This document shows positions 29,535-39,064 of a stretch of DNA of 64,000 bases, piece by piece. The stretch spans positions 20,104 through 84,103 of the forward strand of contig SVRD01000009.1 in assembly GCA_015064955.1 (NCBI GenBank), read 5' to 3'. The stretch is from Oscillospiraceae bacterium. Its GTDB lineage: Bacteria > Bacillota > Clostridia > Oscillospirales > CAG-382. The notes under the pieces are model-generated. The model saw only the letters and a program-made list of their open reading frames with translations, made no database searches and was not told the DNA's origin. The first letter of the stretch is position 1, and every line of letters starts with the position of its first letter. The position numbers were made by a program, and so were the translations under genes.

Positions 29535-29988
29535 AAGAAAAATCATTGTGTTTATTGCCGTTGTCTGCATTTTGCTTTGTTCCTGCGGGATTTTTGAAGA
29601 CGACGTGCCGATAAACGAGGTTATAGCTTCGATAGGGGAAATATCGGAAAGGATATATTTCCAAGAGGGCGGCTGGCAGGATATATGGCGCTATGCCGAA
29701 TACCGATTTGAATCATACGATCTCGAACACAACGAATATTTCACCCGTGCCGACGGCGAGAGTATCGGCGAGCTGAAAAGATATATCACAGATTATGAAA
29801 ACGATATCGAAACAATAAGTGTAAACAACCCCAATAACGCGATTATAACGAATTATTCTCTTTCGGTGGGGCAAATTGATGAAAGTGATTATTTCTTTAT
29901 AGACGGAAACGGCGATACCGTTAATTATGCCGTCTATTTCTTCGATATGCAGACCGAAACGCTGTACTTTTTGTATTCCGATCATTAA
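29527..29988 (+). CDS. Hypothetical lipoprotein
   Basis: MNKRKIIVFIAVVCILLCSCGIF lipobox at the ATG 29527. Confidence 0.75.
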   Translation: MNKRKIIVFIAVVCILLCSCGIFEDDVPINEVIASIGEISERIYFQEGGWQDIWRYAEYRFESYDLEHNEYFTRADGESIGELKRYITDYENDIETISVNNPNNAIITNYSLSVGQIDESDYFFIDGNGDTVNYAVYFFDMQTETLYFLYSDH

Positions 29989-30021
29989 AAAAAGAGCCGT
30001 TTTTTCTACGGCTCTGTTTTT
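29989..30021. terminator. Bidirectional terminator
   Basis: AGAGCCGT-tttttct-ACGGCTCT with A and T runs. Confidence 0.85.
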
Positions 30022-30805
30022 ATTCGTAAATATCGTATTTCACGGTGTCGCTGAAATGCCACCATTCCTTTTGGTAGCAGGAAAAGCCATACTTTTTCAT
30101 TATACTCTCGAGAAGAATTGCGTTTTCTGCGGCGGCATCGCTTATATCGCTGTAATCGCGGTCGGCTTTTGCGCCGAATTCGTCAAATTCACTCGGCATT
30201 TCAATTGCTTTTCCGTTAAGATCAATCAATGTCAGGTCGACAGTGTTGCCGCGGCAGTGACCCGAATATCCTTTGCTCGGGTCGGAAACGTAGCTCGGAT
30301 CGGGGCAGATCTCCCAAAGTCTTTTTTGTGCCTCGGGCGGACGGTATGCGTCCCAGATAAGTAGACCGTATCCGAGTGAATTGAGCTCGGCTTGCACCGA
30401 TAAAAGCTTTTTTACAGTGCCGTAGCGCAGGTATGCGTCGCTCGATGAATATATCCTCTGCTTTGTAAAATTGTTCTCGGTCGCATAACGTATATCAAGA
30501 GCGATGCTCGGAATATAGTCGGTGATAAGCACCATTTCGTCATCGTCGGGGGTATAGAGGCTTTCCGCGGGTGCTTTGTTTGGTATTTCCTCGGATATTT
30601 CCTCGGATATTTCTTCGGATACGCTTTCCGATATTTCCGATGATATATCCGGGTCTGTCTTGCTTTCTGCCGATAAGGATGATTCGTTTATTTCACCGTC
30701 GTCGCTTGATTGGGAAACTTGTGCTTGTGAGATCGCCAAACCGTCTTGTCCGCACGAGCAGAGAAAAACACAAGTGAGAAGAAGCAATATCAGTCTATTT
30801 TCCAA
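30020..30805 (-). CDS. M15-family D-Ala-D-Ala dipeptidase (VanX/DdpX-like) lipoprotein, TTG start
   Basis: Lipobox LLLLTCVFLCSCG; SGHCRGNTVDLTLID (SxHxxGxxxD-type) and KEWWHF zinc motifs; SD AAGAGGA before the TTG at 30805. Confidence 0.85.
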   Translation of the reverse strand: MENRLILLLLTCVFLCSCGQDGLAISQAQVSQSSDDGEINESSLSAESKTDPDISSEISESVSEEISEEISEEIPNKAPAESLYTPDDDEMVLITDYIPSIALDIRYATENNFTKQRIYSSSDAYLRYGTVKKLLSVQAELNSLGYGLLIWDAYRPPEAQKRLWEICPDPSYVSDPSKGYSGHCRGNTVDLTLIDLNGKAIEMPSEFDEFGAKADRDYSDISDAAAENAILLESIMKKYGFSCYQKEWWHFSDTVKYDIYE

Positions 30806-31464
30806 TTGATTTCCTCTTTTCCGAGTGAACGCAGAAATTCGTTGCATTTCGAGAAATGCTTACAGCCGAAAAAGCCGTTGTATGCCGAGAGCGGACTTGG
30901 GTGGGCTGATTCGAGAATAAGATGGTGCTTGTTGGTGATAAGGCTCTTTTTTGCGCGGGCGTAGTTGCCCCAAAGCAAGAAAACAATCGGCTCCTTGCGC
31001 TCGTTAAGAAGCGAAATCGCCTTGTCTGTAAAGATTTCCCAGCCCTTTCCTCTGTGGCTGCCCGCACTGCCCGCGCGCACTGTGAGCACACTGTTTAAAA
31101 GCATTACGCCGTTTTGCGCCCATTGTGTCAGCTCACCGTGGTTTGGGGGAGTTATGCCGAGATCGCTTTGTATTTCCTTGAAGATATTCACTAGCGACGG
31201 CGGCTTTTCGACGCCCTTTCTCACCGAAAAGCAAAGACCGTGCGCCTGACCCTCGCCGTGATATGGATCCTGACCGATTATCACCGCACGCACCGAATTA
31301 TAATCGGTATATTTAAATGCATTGAAGATGTTATTCATTTCGGGATAGATTGGTACTCCCGATGCGAGATATTCGCTTTTCAGAAATACCCGCAGGGCTT
31401 TGTAGTAATCCGCTTCTGCCTCGGGAGCGAGAAGCTCATCCCAGCTGTTGTTGAATTTAAACAT
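30790..31464 (-). CDS. ung: Uracil-DNA glycosylase
   Basis: AVIIGQDPYHGEGQAHGLCFSV; LLNSVLTVRAGSAGSHRGKGWE; ESAHPSPLSAYNGFFGCKHFS; start at internal MFKFNNSW. Confidence 0.96.
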   Translation of the reverse strand: MFKFNNSWDELLAPEAEADYYKALRVFLKSEYLASGVPIYPEMNNIFNAFKYTDYNSVRAVIIGQDPYHGEGQAHGLCFSVRKGVEKPPSLVNIFKEIQSDLGITPPNHGELTQWAQNGVMLLNSVLTVRAGSAGSHRGKGWEIFTDKAISLLNERKEPIVFLLWGNYARAKKSLITNKHHLILESAHPSPLSAYNGFFGCKHFSKCNEFLRSLGKEEINWKID

Positions 31465-31537
31465 AGCGTATACTCTCCATTTTGCCTGATACAAGTACAG
31501 TATATCATAAAATTGCGGTAAATCAATAAAATTTTGA

Positions 31538-31566
31538 TTGACAAAACGTAAAAATAAAGGTATCAT
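31538..31566 (+). promoter_or_regulatory. Sigma-A promoter for the mgtE leader transcript
   Basis: TTGACA 31538-31543, 17-nt spacer, TATCAT 31561-31566. Confidence 0.7.
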
Positions 31567-31605
31567 AATTTTATATGAATTTGATTTTAAAGAGGTGAGA
31601 ATTTA

Positions 31606-31689
31606 ATGGATTCCGGACGAAGTAGCGGCATAAAACCCAAAAGTATATGCGCGGACGGGGCTGTTGAACTCTCGCCTTTTCCGCGTTAA
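31606..31689 (+). CDS. Candidate 27-aa leader peptide upstream of mgtE: MDSGRSSGIKPKSICADGAVELSPFPR
   Basis: ATG with SD-like AGAGGTGAG, uninterrupted to TAA; absent from the ORF track because of length. Confidence 0.6.
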   Translation: MDSGRSSGIKPKSICADGAVELSPFPR

Positions 31690-31749
31690 TCGCTTTGGAG
31701 TTTTTACCGTGCTTCCTTTTTGATTATTCTAAAATGAAAGGATGACGGT
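31650..31749 (+). promoter_or_regulatory. Candidate attenuator: uORF-terminal hairpin (31650-31685) and SD-sequestering hairpin (31706-31749)
   Basis: CGCGGA...TCCGCG with inner GGGGC/GCCTT; ACCGT...ACGGT plus TCCTTT/AAAGGA, the latter being the mgtE SD. Confidence 0.55.
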
Positions 31750-31752
31750 TCG

Positions 31753-33105
31753 ATGGAAAAAGAACAGCTTTTTGAAGCGGTCACCGAATATCTCGAAAAG
31801 GGTGACTATCAGGCAATTCGCGCAATACTGTCCGAGGAAGAGCCCTATGACCTTGCGGTGCTGTGCGAAGAATTCGATGAAAAACAGCTTCCGATCGTGT
31901 TCAGGCTTATGGCAAAGGATCTTGCGGCGGAATGTTTTTCAAATATGTCCTCGGAATTACAGGAGCTTTTGCTCAAGCGTATGTCGGATGCCGAGCTGAA
32001 GGCGATACTCGATGAAATGTTTGTCGACGATACCGTCGATGTTATCGAAGAGATGCCCGCAAACGTTGCGGCAAGAATGCTCGCGAATTCCGACCCCGAA
32101 ACACGACAGCAGATCAACCAGATACTCAACTACCCGAAGGACAGCGCGGGCAGTATAATGACGACCGAATACGTTCGGCTCAACAAGAATATGTCGGTGG
32201 CGGATGCGTTTGTCCGCATACGCCGTGTCGGCTATGAAAAGGAAACCATCTATACCTGCTACGTTACCGAATCCGACAGAACCTTGGTCGGAGTGGTGAC
32301 CGCGATGGATCTTATGCTCGCCGAGACCGATAAGCTTATTTCCGAGCTTATGGAAACAAACGTTATCTCGGCAAAGACCGATGACGACAGGGAATCGGTC
32401 GTTAAAAAATTCTCGGACTATGATTTTTTGGCACTTCCGGTTGTCGACGGAAGCAACCGCTTGGTCGGTATCGTCACGGTTGACGACGCGATCGACGTTG
32501 CACTCGAGGAGGCAACCGAGGACTTGGAAATTATGGCGGGTATTACGCCGTCGGACAAGCCTTATTTAAAGGTCGGCGTTTTCTCCACCTGGCTTTCGAG
32601 AGTTCCCTGGCTTATGCTTTTGATGCTTTCGGCAACCTTTACCGGAGCGATCATTTCGAGCTATGAAGAGGCGTTGAAGAACGTCGTTATCCTCACTGCG
32701 TTTATTCCTATGCTTATGGGTACCGCGGGTAACGCGGGCGGTCAGAGCTCGGTTACGATAATTCGTGCCCTCTCTCTCGGCGACGTCGTCCCCTCCGACA
32801 TACTCCGTATTTTGTGGAAGGAATTGCGGGTTTCGATTCTTTGCGGCGTCTCGCTTGCCGCGGTCGGATATTTCAAAGCGATCTGGCTCGACGGTGCCGA
32901 TTCGACGGTTGCGCTCGTCGTTTGTCTTACACTGCTTGCTACCGTGGTTGCCTCGAAGATAGTCGGGTGCGTTTTCCCCGTTGCGATCAAAAAGCTCGGG
33001 TTTGACCCTGCGGTCGTGGCAAGCCCCTTTATAACAACTGTAATCGATGCACTTGCATTGGTGGTATATTTCGCAGTGGCAACCGCACTGCTCGACAAAC
33101 TTTAA
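31753..33105 (+). CDS. mgtE: Magnesium transporter MgtE
   Basis: MgtE_N repeats, paired CBS, TM domain with GTAGNAGGQSSVTIIRALSLGDV. Confidence 0.96.
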   Translation: MEKEQLFEAVTEYLEKGDYQAIRAILSEEEPYDLAVLCEEFDEKQLPIVFRLMAKDLAAECFSNMSSELQELLLKRMSDAELKAILDEMFVDDTVDVIEEMPANVAARMLANSDPETRQQINQILNYPKDSAGSIMTTEYVRLNKNMSVADAFVRIRRVGYEKETIYTCYVTESDRTLVGVVTAMDLMLAETDKLISELMETNVISAKTDDDRESVVKKFSDYDFLALPVVDGSNRLVGIVTVDDAIDVALEEATEDLEIMAGITPSDKPYLKVGVFSTWLSRVPWLMLLMLSATFTGAIISSYEEALKNVVILTAFIPMLMGTAGNAGGQSSVTIIRALSLGDVVPSDILRILWKELRVSILCGVSLAAVGYFKAIWLDGADSTVALVVCLTLLATVVASKIVGCVFPVAIKKLGFDPAVVASPFITTVIDALALVVYFAVATALLDKL

Positions 33106-33126
33106 TTCAATTATCGGAGGCTCGTA

Positions 33127-35307
33127 ATGTCTGTTATTTTCGATCAGTCAAACGGTCAGTATTCGCTTCACACCAAAAATTACAGCTATATTATGCAGGA
33201 AAAGGAAGGTTTTTTGCTCCATCTTTATTGGGGTAAAAAGATCTTCGGCGACTGCAGCTATATGTTCCGCGAGCAAGGCAGGGCCGCGTTTTCTCCGCGT
33301 ATGGAAAACTGCGACGGCTTTATTCTCGACGATATCCCTCTCGAATATCCCTGCTGGGGCAGAGCGGATATGCGTACCCCCGCGCTTGAGATCACAAACC
33401 CCGACGGCTCGGTTATCGTCGATCTTCGCGTTGTCGGAAGACGTATCGAAAAGGGCAAGCAGGGAATAAAGGGACTTCCCGCTGTATATACCGAAAACGA
33501 AAGCGAATGCGAAACTCTTGTTGTCGAAATGCTCGACTCTGTGAGCAATATCGCAGTAGAGCTTTATTATTGCGTGCTCGAGGATTACGACATTATTACC
33601 CGCTATACGAAAATCATCAACAAGGGCGACAGCGAGGTGCGTATCGACGCCGCAGCTTCCGCCGCAGTTGATTTCGACCATATTAAATTCGACGTTATCT
33701 CGAACTTCGGCACACACTGCCGTGAAAGAAATATCGAGCGCGCACCGCTTACGCACGGCAGATATATTATGTCGTCGCGCCGCGGCGCATCGTCTCACGT
33801 TCACAATCCTTTCCTTATCCTTACTTCTCCTACCGCAGACGAGGTTTCGGGCGATGCATACGGCTTTGTTCTCGTATATTCGGGAAACTTTACCGCGGAG
33901 ATTGCGGCAACCCAGTTCGATTCGGCGCGTGCAGTCATCGGTCTCAATCCCGATTCGTTCTGTTGGACACTCGGCGCAGGTGAGGAATTCACAACCCCTG
34001 AATGTGTAATGAGCTACTCGGGCGAGGGCTTGGATACTCTTTCCTATAATTTCTCGAGAGTGTTCCGCGAAAGACTTGCACGCGGAAAATACCGCGACGT
34101 AAGACGTCCTGTGCTTTTGAACAGCTGGGAGGCTTGTTATTTCGGTTTCGATTCCGAACGACTTATAAAGATCGGCGATTCCTGCGCGGAGCTCGGTATC
34201 GAGCTTATGGTTATCGACGACGGCTGGTTCGGCAAGCGTAACAATGATAACTGCTCGCTCGGCGACTGGTACGTAAACGAGGAAAAGATGCCGGGCGGCA
34301 TTAAGCGTATCTCCGATCACCTCAATGCAAAGGGCGTCAAGCTCGGGATCTGGTTTGAGCCCGAAATGATCTCGCCCGACAGCGACCTTTACCGTGCACA
34401 CCCCGATTGGTGTCTGCATTACGATAACCGTCCTCGCTCCGAGGGCAGATATCAGCTCATACTCGACCTTACAAGACAAGACGTTTGCGACTATATCTAT
34501 GAATCCGTCGCAAAGGTGCTCCGCGAGGGCGGTATCTCCTATGTGAAATGGGATTTCAACCGCAATATGAGCGAAGCCGGTGCGATGCTTTTGGGCAAGG
34601 ACCGTCAGCGCGAGGTCGATTTCCGCTACTATCTCGGCCTTTATTCCGTGCTCGAGCGCTTGAACGAGGAATTCCCCGACGTGCTGTTTGAATCCTGCTC
34701 GGGCGGCGGCGGACGATTCGATGCCGGTATGCTCTATTATATGCCTCAGGTCTGGACGAGCGACAATTCCGACGCTATCGAAAGACTTCGCATCCAATAC
34801 GGCACAAGCCTTGTATACCCGATGTCCGCGATGAGCGCACACGTTTCGGCTTCTCCCAACCACCAGACCGCTCACGTCACCCCCTTCGATACACGCTTTA
34901 CCGTTGCCCTTACCGGCTCGTTCGGTTATGAACTCGATCCTACCGCGCTTTCCTCGGAGGAACAGCAAAAGGTACGTGAAACCGCAGAGCTTTACAAGGA
35001 ATACGGCGAAATGCTCGCGAAGGGAAGATATCACAGACTGCGCGATCCTCATAATGAGCCCTGCTCCGCATGGTGTACCGTTTCCGAGGATAAATCGGTT
35101 TGTGTTGCGGGCTACGTTCTCACTCACGTGCGCCTTTACGGCAATAACGAGCGTGTTCAGCTTCGCGGTCTCGACCCCGATGCGATCTATAAAGAACGCT
35201 TCACGGGTGCAACCTACCGCGGCGATCAGCTTATGAATTTCGGCTTGCACGCTCCCACAACACTCGAGTTCCACAGTATTCTCTGGATACTCGAAAAAAT
35301 CGACTGA
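33127..35307 (+). CDS. Glycoside hydrolase family 36 alpha-galactosidase
   Basis: LLNSWEACYFGFD; VIDDGWFGKRNNDNCSLGDW; YVKWDFNRNMSEAG; FESCSGGGGRFDAGMLYYMPQVWTSDNSDAIERL. Confidence 0.95.
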   Translation: MSVIFDQSNGQYSLHTKNYSYIMQEKEGFLLHLYWGKKIFGDCSYMFREQGRAAFSPRMENCDGFILDDIPLEYPCWGRADMRTPALEITNPDGSVIVDLRVVGRRIEKGKQGIKGLPAVYTENESECETLVVEMLDSVSNIAVELYYCVLEDYDIITRYTKIINKGDSEVRIDAAASAAVDFDHIKFDVISNFGTHCRERNIERAPLTHGRYIMSSRRGASSHVHNPFLILTSPTADEVSGDAYGFVLVYSGNFTAEIAATQFDSARAVIGLNPDSFCWTLGAGEEFTTPECVMSYSGEGLDTLSYNFSRVFRERLARGKYRDVRRPVLLNSWEACYFGFDSERLIKIGDSCAELGIELMVIDDGWFGKRNNDNCSLGDWYVNEEKMPGGIKRISDHLNAKGVKLGIWFEPEMISPDSDLYRAHPDWCLHYDNRPRSEGRYQLILDLTRQDVCDYIYESVAKVLREGGISYVKWDFNRNMSEAGAMLLGKDRQREVDFRYYLGLYSVLERLNEEFPDVLFESCSGGGGRFDAGMLYYMPQVWTSDNSDAIERLRIQYGTSLVYPMSAMSAHVSASPNHQTAHVTPFDTRFTVALTGSFGYELDPTALSSEEQQKVRETAELYKEYGEMLAKGRYHRLRDPHNEPCSAWCTVSEDKSVCVAGYVLTHVRLYGNNERVQLRGLDPDAIYKERFTGATYRGDQLMNFGLHAPTTLEFHSILWILEKID

Positions 35308-35317
35308 TACATTTTCA

Positions 35318-35347
35318 AAGCGCCGTGTAATGCGGCGCTTGTTTTTT
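35318..35347 (+). terminator. Rho-independent terminator
   Basis: AAGCGCCG-tgtaatg-CGGCGCTT-GTTTTTT. Confidence 0.9.
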
Positions 35348-35487
35348 ATAACATTTTTGAAAAAGTTAGATAAAAATATATCAATTCTCTTGCTTTATTT
35401 TGAGCGATATGTTATAATGTCTGCGAAAATGAGGGGGATTCTGTTCGCGTTGGCGAAAAGAGTGCCGCTGATATTACGGAGGTTTTT

Positions 35488-37011
35488 ATGAAAAAGCAAG
35501 CAAGAGTCTTTTGTTTCCTTCTCGCGACACTTCTTTGCGCAAGCCTTTTTGTTGCTTGTAACGGCGGCGAAGGCGGCGAATCTTCGCAAACAAGTCAGTC
35601 TGTTTCCGCTCCCGCAAACGATGGGTTCACGTACGGTCCCGCAGACTATGGCGAATTTCCCTATAAAGATCAGAGCATCAGTCAGGATGAACCTATCCGC
35701 ATCCTCTGTGTCGAAACCGACAGACACAAATACGGTGTTCAGCAGTTTTCTTATATCGAGGAGCTCGAGGGCAATACCATAAACAGCGCCGTTCAGGAAC
35801 GCAATAACTTCCTCAGCGAGAACTACGGTATTGAATTCGAGGTTACTCCGGTTAAATATCCGACCGATGAAGTAATGCTTCTCATCACCGGCGGCAACGA
35901 CGAATACGATATTATAAGCGACTCGGTCGACCGTCTTGTAAAGGGTATTTCCGAAAATTACTATTGGGCACTTGACGATATCGTAAATCTTTCTCATCCT
36001 TGGTGGGATAAACAGGCGATCGAATCGCTTTCGCTCGGCAACGATCATTATATCATCACCGGTGATGCCATCCTTACCGATGATGACAATACTTATCTTA
36101 CCCTTTACAACAAGGATATGTATAAGACTAACGCCGCTCTTTCGGAAAACGGCGACATTTATCAGATCGTCAGAGACGGCGATTTTACGATCGACCTTTA
36201 CTACGAAATGTGCCGTCAGGTATCCAAGCCCGACGAAAACGGCGCATGGGGAATCAATGCCACCTACGGCAACCTTTCTCATGCATACGGCGCGACTGTT
36301 ATGATGAACGGTTGTGACGTTTCTACCGTCAAAAAGGACGAAAACGGCGAGCTTTACCTCAACGTTATGACAGAATCCTCGGTCAAAGCATTCGATAAAG
36401 TATACGAGCTTATGTCCGATACTCAGAATACCACCCGTGCCGAGCTGCTTATCGGCAAATCCCCCACCGTTTCCTCGCAGTACGGCTTTGCCGAGCTCGA
36501 AGAAATGTTTGTAAACGGCAAGGGCTTGTTCTACAATACGACGAGCACCTCGGTATCGATACTCAAGAGCGCAAACCTTGAATTTGAGTTTGGCGTGCTT
36601 CCTATTCCGAAGTATAACAAAGAACAGGAAAATTACTGCTGTACCGTAAACCGTTATCAGTCCACCGGACTCGTAATTCCGACAACCGTTCCCGAAAGCC
36701 GTCTTGACGAAGTTGCTTTCGCGCTTCAGGCGCTCGGCTTCTATAACGCAGACGTTATCCGCGCATATTATCAGACAACACTTCAGCTTCAGGCAGTTCA
36801 GTCCGACGACGATGCCGAAATGCTTGATATCGTTTACAATAACCGCTTTTACGACATCGGCGCTATCTACGAATGGGATAAGCTTGTCAATCTCTACGGC
36901 AACGTTATTTCCAACTCCGCCGCAAACACCCTCGTTTCCACTTGGGAGTCTATGGAGGACGCGGTCGAAACCGCGATGAAGCAAGCTGTCGATGCATATA
37001 ATAACGCATAA
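35488..37011 (+). CDS. Extracellular solute-binding lipoprotein (carbohydrate ABC type)
   Basis: Lipobox LLCASLFVACNGG; SBP-like sequence; GGAGG before the start. Confidence 0.82.
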   Translation: MKKQARVFCFLLATLLCASLFVACNGGEGGESSQTSQSVSAPANDGFTYGPADYGEFPYKDQSISQDEPIRILCVETDRHKYGVQQFSYIEELEGNTINSAVQERNNFLSENYGIEFEVTPVKYPTDEVMLLITGGNDEYDIISDSVDRLVKGISENYYWALDDIVNLSHPWWDKQAIESLSLGNDHYIITGDAILTDDDNTYLTLYNKDMYKTNAALSENGDIYQIVRDGDFTIDLYYEMCRQVSKPDENGAWGINATYGNLSHAYGATVMMNGCDVSTVKKDENGELYLNVMTESSVKAFDKVYELMSDTQNTTRAELLIGKSPTVSSQYGFAELEEMFVNGKGLFYNTTSTSVSILKSANLEFEFGVLPIPKYNKEQENYCCTVNRYQSTGLVIPTTVPESRLDEVAFALQALGFYNADVIRAYYQTTLQLQAVQSDDDAEMLDIVYNNRFYDIGAIYEWDKLVNLYGNVISNSAANTLVSTWESMEDAVETAMKQAVDAYNNA

Positions 37012-37024
37012 AAGGGTATTTTGA

Positions 37025-39043
37025 ATGGGAATTAAAAGAATTTTAGCGGCGGTTGTTTCGCTTTTGCTTCTTGTACCGTTGTTCGTAACTTTCGCTCAGG
37101 CGGAGGACGGGATTATCTCGGTCGGCAAAAAATACACCGTCGAATATGCAACTCCGATTGAAAACGCATACCCCAATAAAGCATATAAAAAGGAAAAACA
37201 GCTTACCGACGGCGAAAAGGCGAAGCAGGCGACTTATAATGACAAAGCGTTTGTCGAGCTCTACCGCGGTACAGCAGTCAGCGTAACGATCGATCTCGAA
37301 TCGGTTATGGCTGTAAGCTCTGTTGTTATCGGCGAGCTTCAGAATAAGGGCGCAGGTATAATTTGCTCGCGCTATCTCGAGGTCTACGTTTCCGAAAACG
37401 GAACCGATTTCGGTTTTGCGGGCAGGGTAGACAATTCTCTGCTTGCCACCGATACCGCGGCAAAGCGTGTCGAGCTCAAAGCAGTGCTCGATAAGCCCTA
37501 TAAAGCCCGCTATGTCCGTGCGGTATTTTCAAGCGATATTTTTACATACGTAGATGAAATATCGGTCTACGGAAGCGAGGATATATCCTCTGCCGCATCT
37601 GCCGAGCCCGTAACTGTCGAAGATAAGGGAATTTCGGGCGATATCGACGGAATCAAGAGTATCTGTCTGATGTATGAATCGGGCAATTACAATGCCGAAA
37701 TGCTCAAGCCATACGTCGCTTATGTTGATGCGAGCGGAAAGGTAACCGACGAAATGTTCGATTCGCTCCTCTTCCTCGGAATGCCCAAAAGCTCTGCAAA
37801 CGACGGCACTACCCGTATGGTCGATATGCAGAATTACGTTCAGTCGATACTCTCGCCCGACAGACATATCGGCGCGTTGAATACCGTTATCGGCGAGCTC
37901 AAGAGCGAGCTCGGCTGGGAAGATGATTATAAATATCCCATATTCATTTCTGTCCCTTATCCGCAAATATATGCCGGCGCATTCGGCGAGATCGACGGCA
38001 AAACAGTCGGATCGAATTCCTTGGAATCGCGCAGTGCGATAGTTAAATGGTATATTGATTATCTCGAAAGCGAATATTCGGCAAGAGGATTCGATAACCT
38101 TGAATTAAAGGGACTTTATTGGTTCGAGGAGGGTATTAATTATCACCTCTCCGCGTACGAGGAAAAGCTGATCGCCTATTTCAACGAATATTCGCACGAA
38201 AAGGGCTACAAAACGATGTGGATCCCTTATTACAGCTCGGCGGGTATCGACGTGGCGAAGGAGCTTGGATTTGACTCGGTCACTATGCAGACCGGCTATG
38301 CCTTTGACGGAAGCGACGAGGTCGGTCAGGCGAAGGCAGAGGTTTGTAAGGACGCCGCCGATGCGATAAAGAAATTCGGTCTCAACGGTATGGAGTTTGA
38401 GCTCGACGTCAACAAAACAGAGTATGCAAAGCGTTTTGCAAAATATGTCAGCGCGGCTTACGGCGCGGGCATAATGGAAAACGGTATGATAACTATGTAT
38501 CAGGTCGGCGATAACCTTTACCGCTGTGCAACCGGCTCGGCGAGCAGAGAAGTCTACGATCTTACACACAGCTATATTTCGGGCGAATATTTTGAATGTG
38601 CACCCGTTATAAAGGAAGAAAGCGCGACTATCACTCTTGAGGTCGACAGCTTCGCAAACGCAAGACTCACCGTTACCGATGACGATACCCCGAAAAACGC
38701 ATTGAAGATCGCAAAGATCAATAAACCCGACGTCGAAGGACTTTATTTCGGCGCAGAGGGCAACGGATATTACGAGGTTCAGACCTTCGGCTGTGCTCCC
38801 GGTACTTACAAAGCCTCCTTCTCGGTTACCGACGGTACCTCGGTTTCCAATACCGTTGACATAACAATAGTTGTGACCGCAAAGGCGGGAAGCGAAAGCG
38901 TTTCCACAGATGAATCTCAATCCGATTCCGACAGTAAAAGCAATACTCTTGTTATAGTTTTGATTTGTGTCGGCGTTTTGGTGCTTGCCGCGGCAGTATT
39001 TGCGGTACTTAAAATTCGTTCTTCAAAAAAAGATAAAAATTAA
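37025..39043 (+). CDS. Secreted DUF4855-like protein with discoidin-like N-terminal region and C-terminal TM anchor
   Basis: Signal peptide; GDIDGIKSICLMYESGNYNAEMLKPYVAYVDASGKVTDEMFDSLLFLG ... GLYWFEEGINYHLSAYEEKLIAYFNEYSHEKGYKTMWIPYYSSAG; C-terminal TM plus RSSKKDKN. Confidence 0.72.
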   Translation: MGIKRILAAVVSLLLLVPLFVTFAQAEDGIISVGKKYTVEYATPIENAYPNKAYKKEKQLTDGEKAKQATYNDKAFVELYRGTAVSVTIDLESVMAVSSVVIGELQNKGAGIICSRYLEVYVSENGTDFGFAGRVDNSLLATDTAAKRVELKAVLDKPYKARYVRAVFSSDIFTYVDEISVYGSEDISSAASAEPVTVEDKGISGDIDGIKSICLMYESGNYNAEMLKPYVAYVDASGKVTDEMFDSLLFLGMPKSSANDGTTRMVDMQNYVQSILSPDRHIGALNTVIGELKSELGWEDDYKYPIFISVPYPQIYAGAFGEIDGKTVGSNSLESRSAIVKWYIDYLESEYSARGFDNLELKGLYWFEEGINYHLSAYEEKLIAYFNEYSHEKGYKTMWIPYYSSAGIDVAKELGFDSVTMQTGYAFDGSDEVGQAKAEVCKDAADAIKKFGLNGMEFELDVNKTEYAKRFAKYVSAAYGAGIMENGMITMYQVGDNLYRCATGSASREVYDLTHSYISGEYFECAPVIKEESATITLEVDSFANARLTVTDDDTPKNALKIAKINKPDVEGLYFGAEGNGYYEVQTFGCAPGTYKASFSVTDGTSVSNTVDITIVVTAKAGSESVSTDESQSDSDSKSNTLVIVLICVGVLVLAAAVFAVLKIRSSKKDKN

Positions 39044-39064
39044 AGTAAGGAGTTGTATCTAATT

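Noticed and set aside
31570-31750. Known riboswitch (M-box or yybP-ykoY) upstream of mgtE
   Set aside because: I could not match the conserved core sequences of either by eye. A CM search with Infernal would be decisive.
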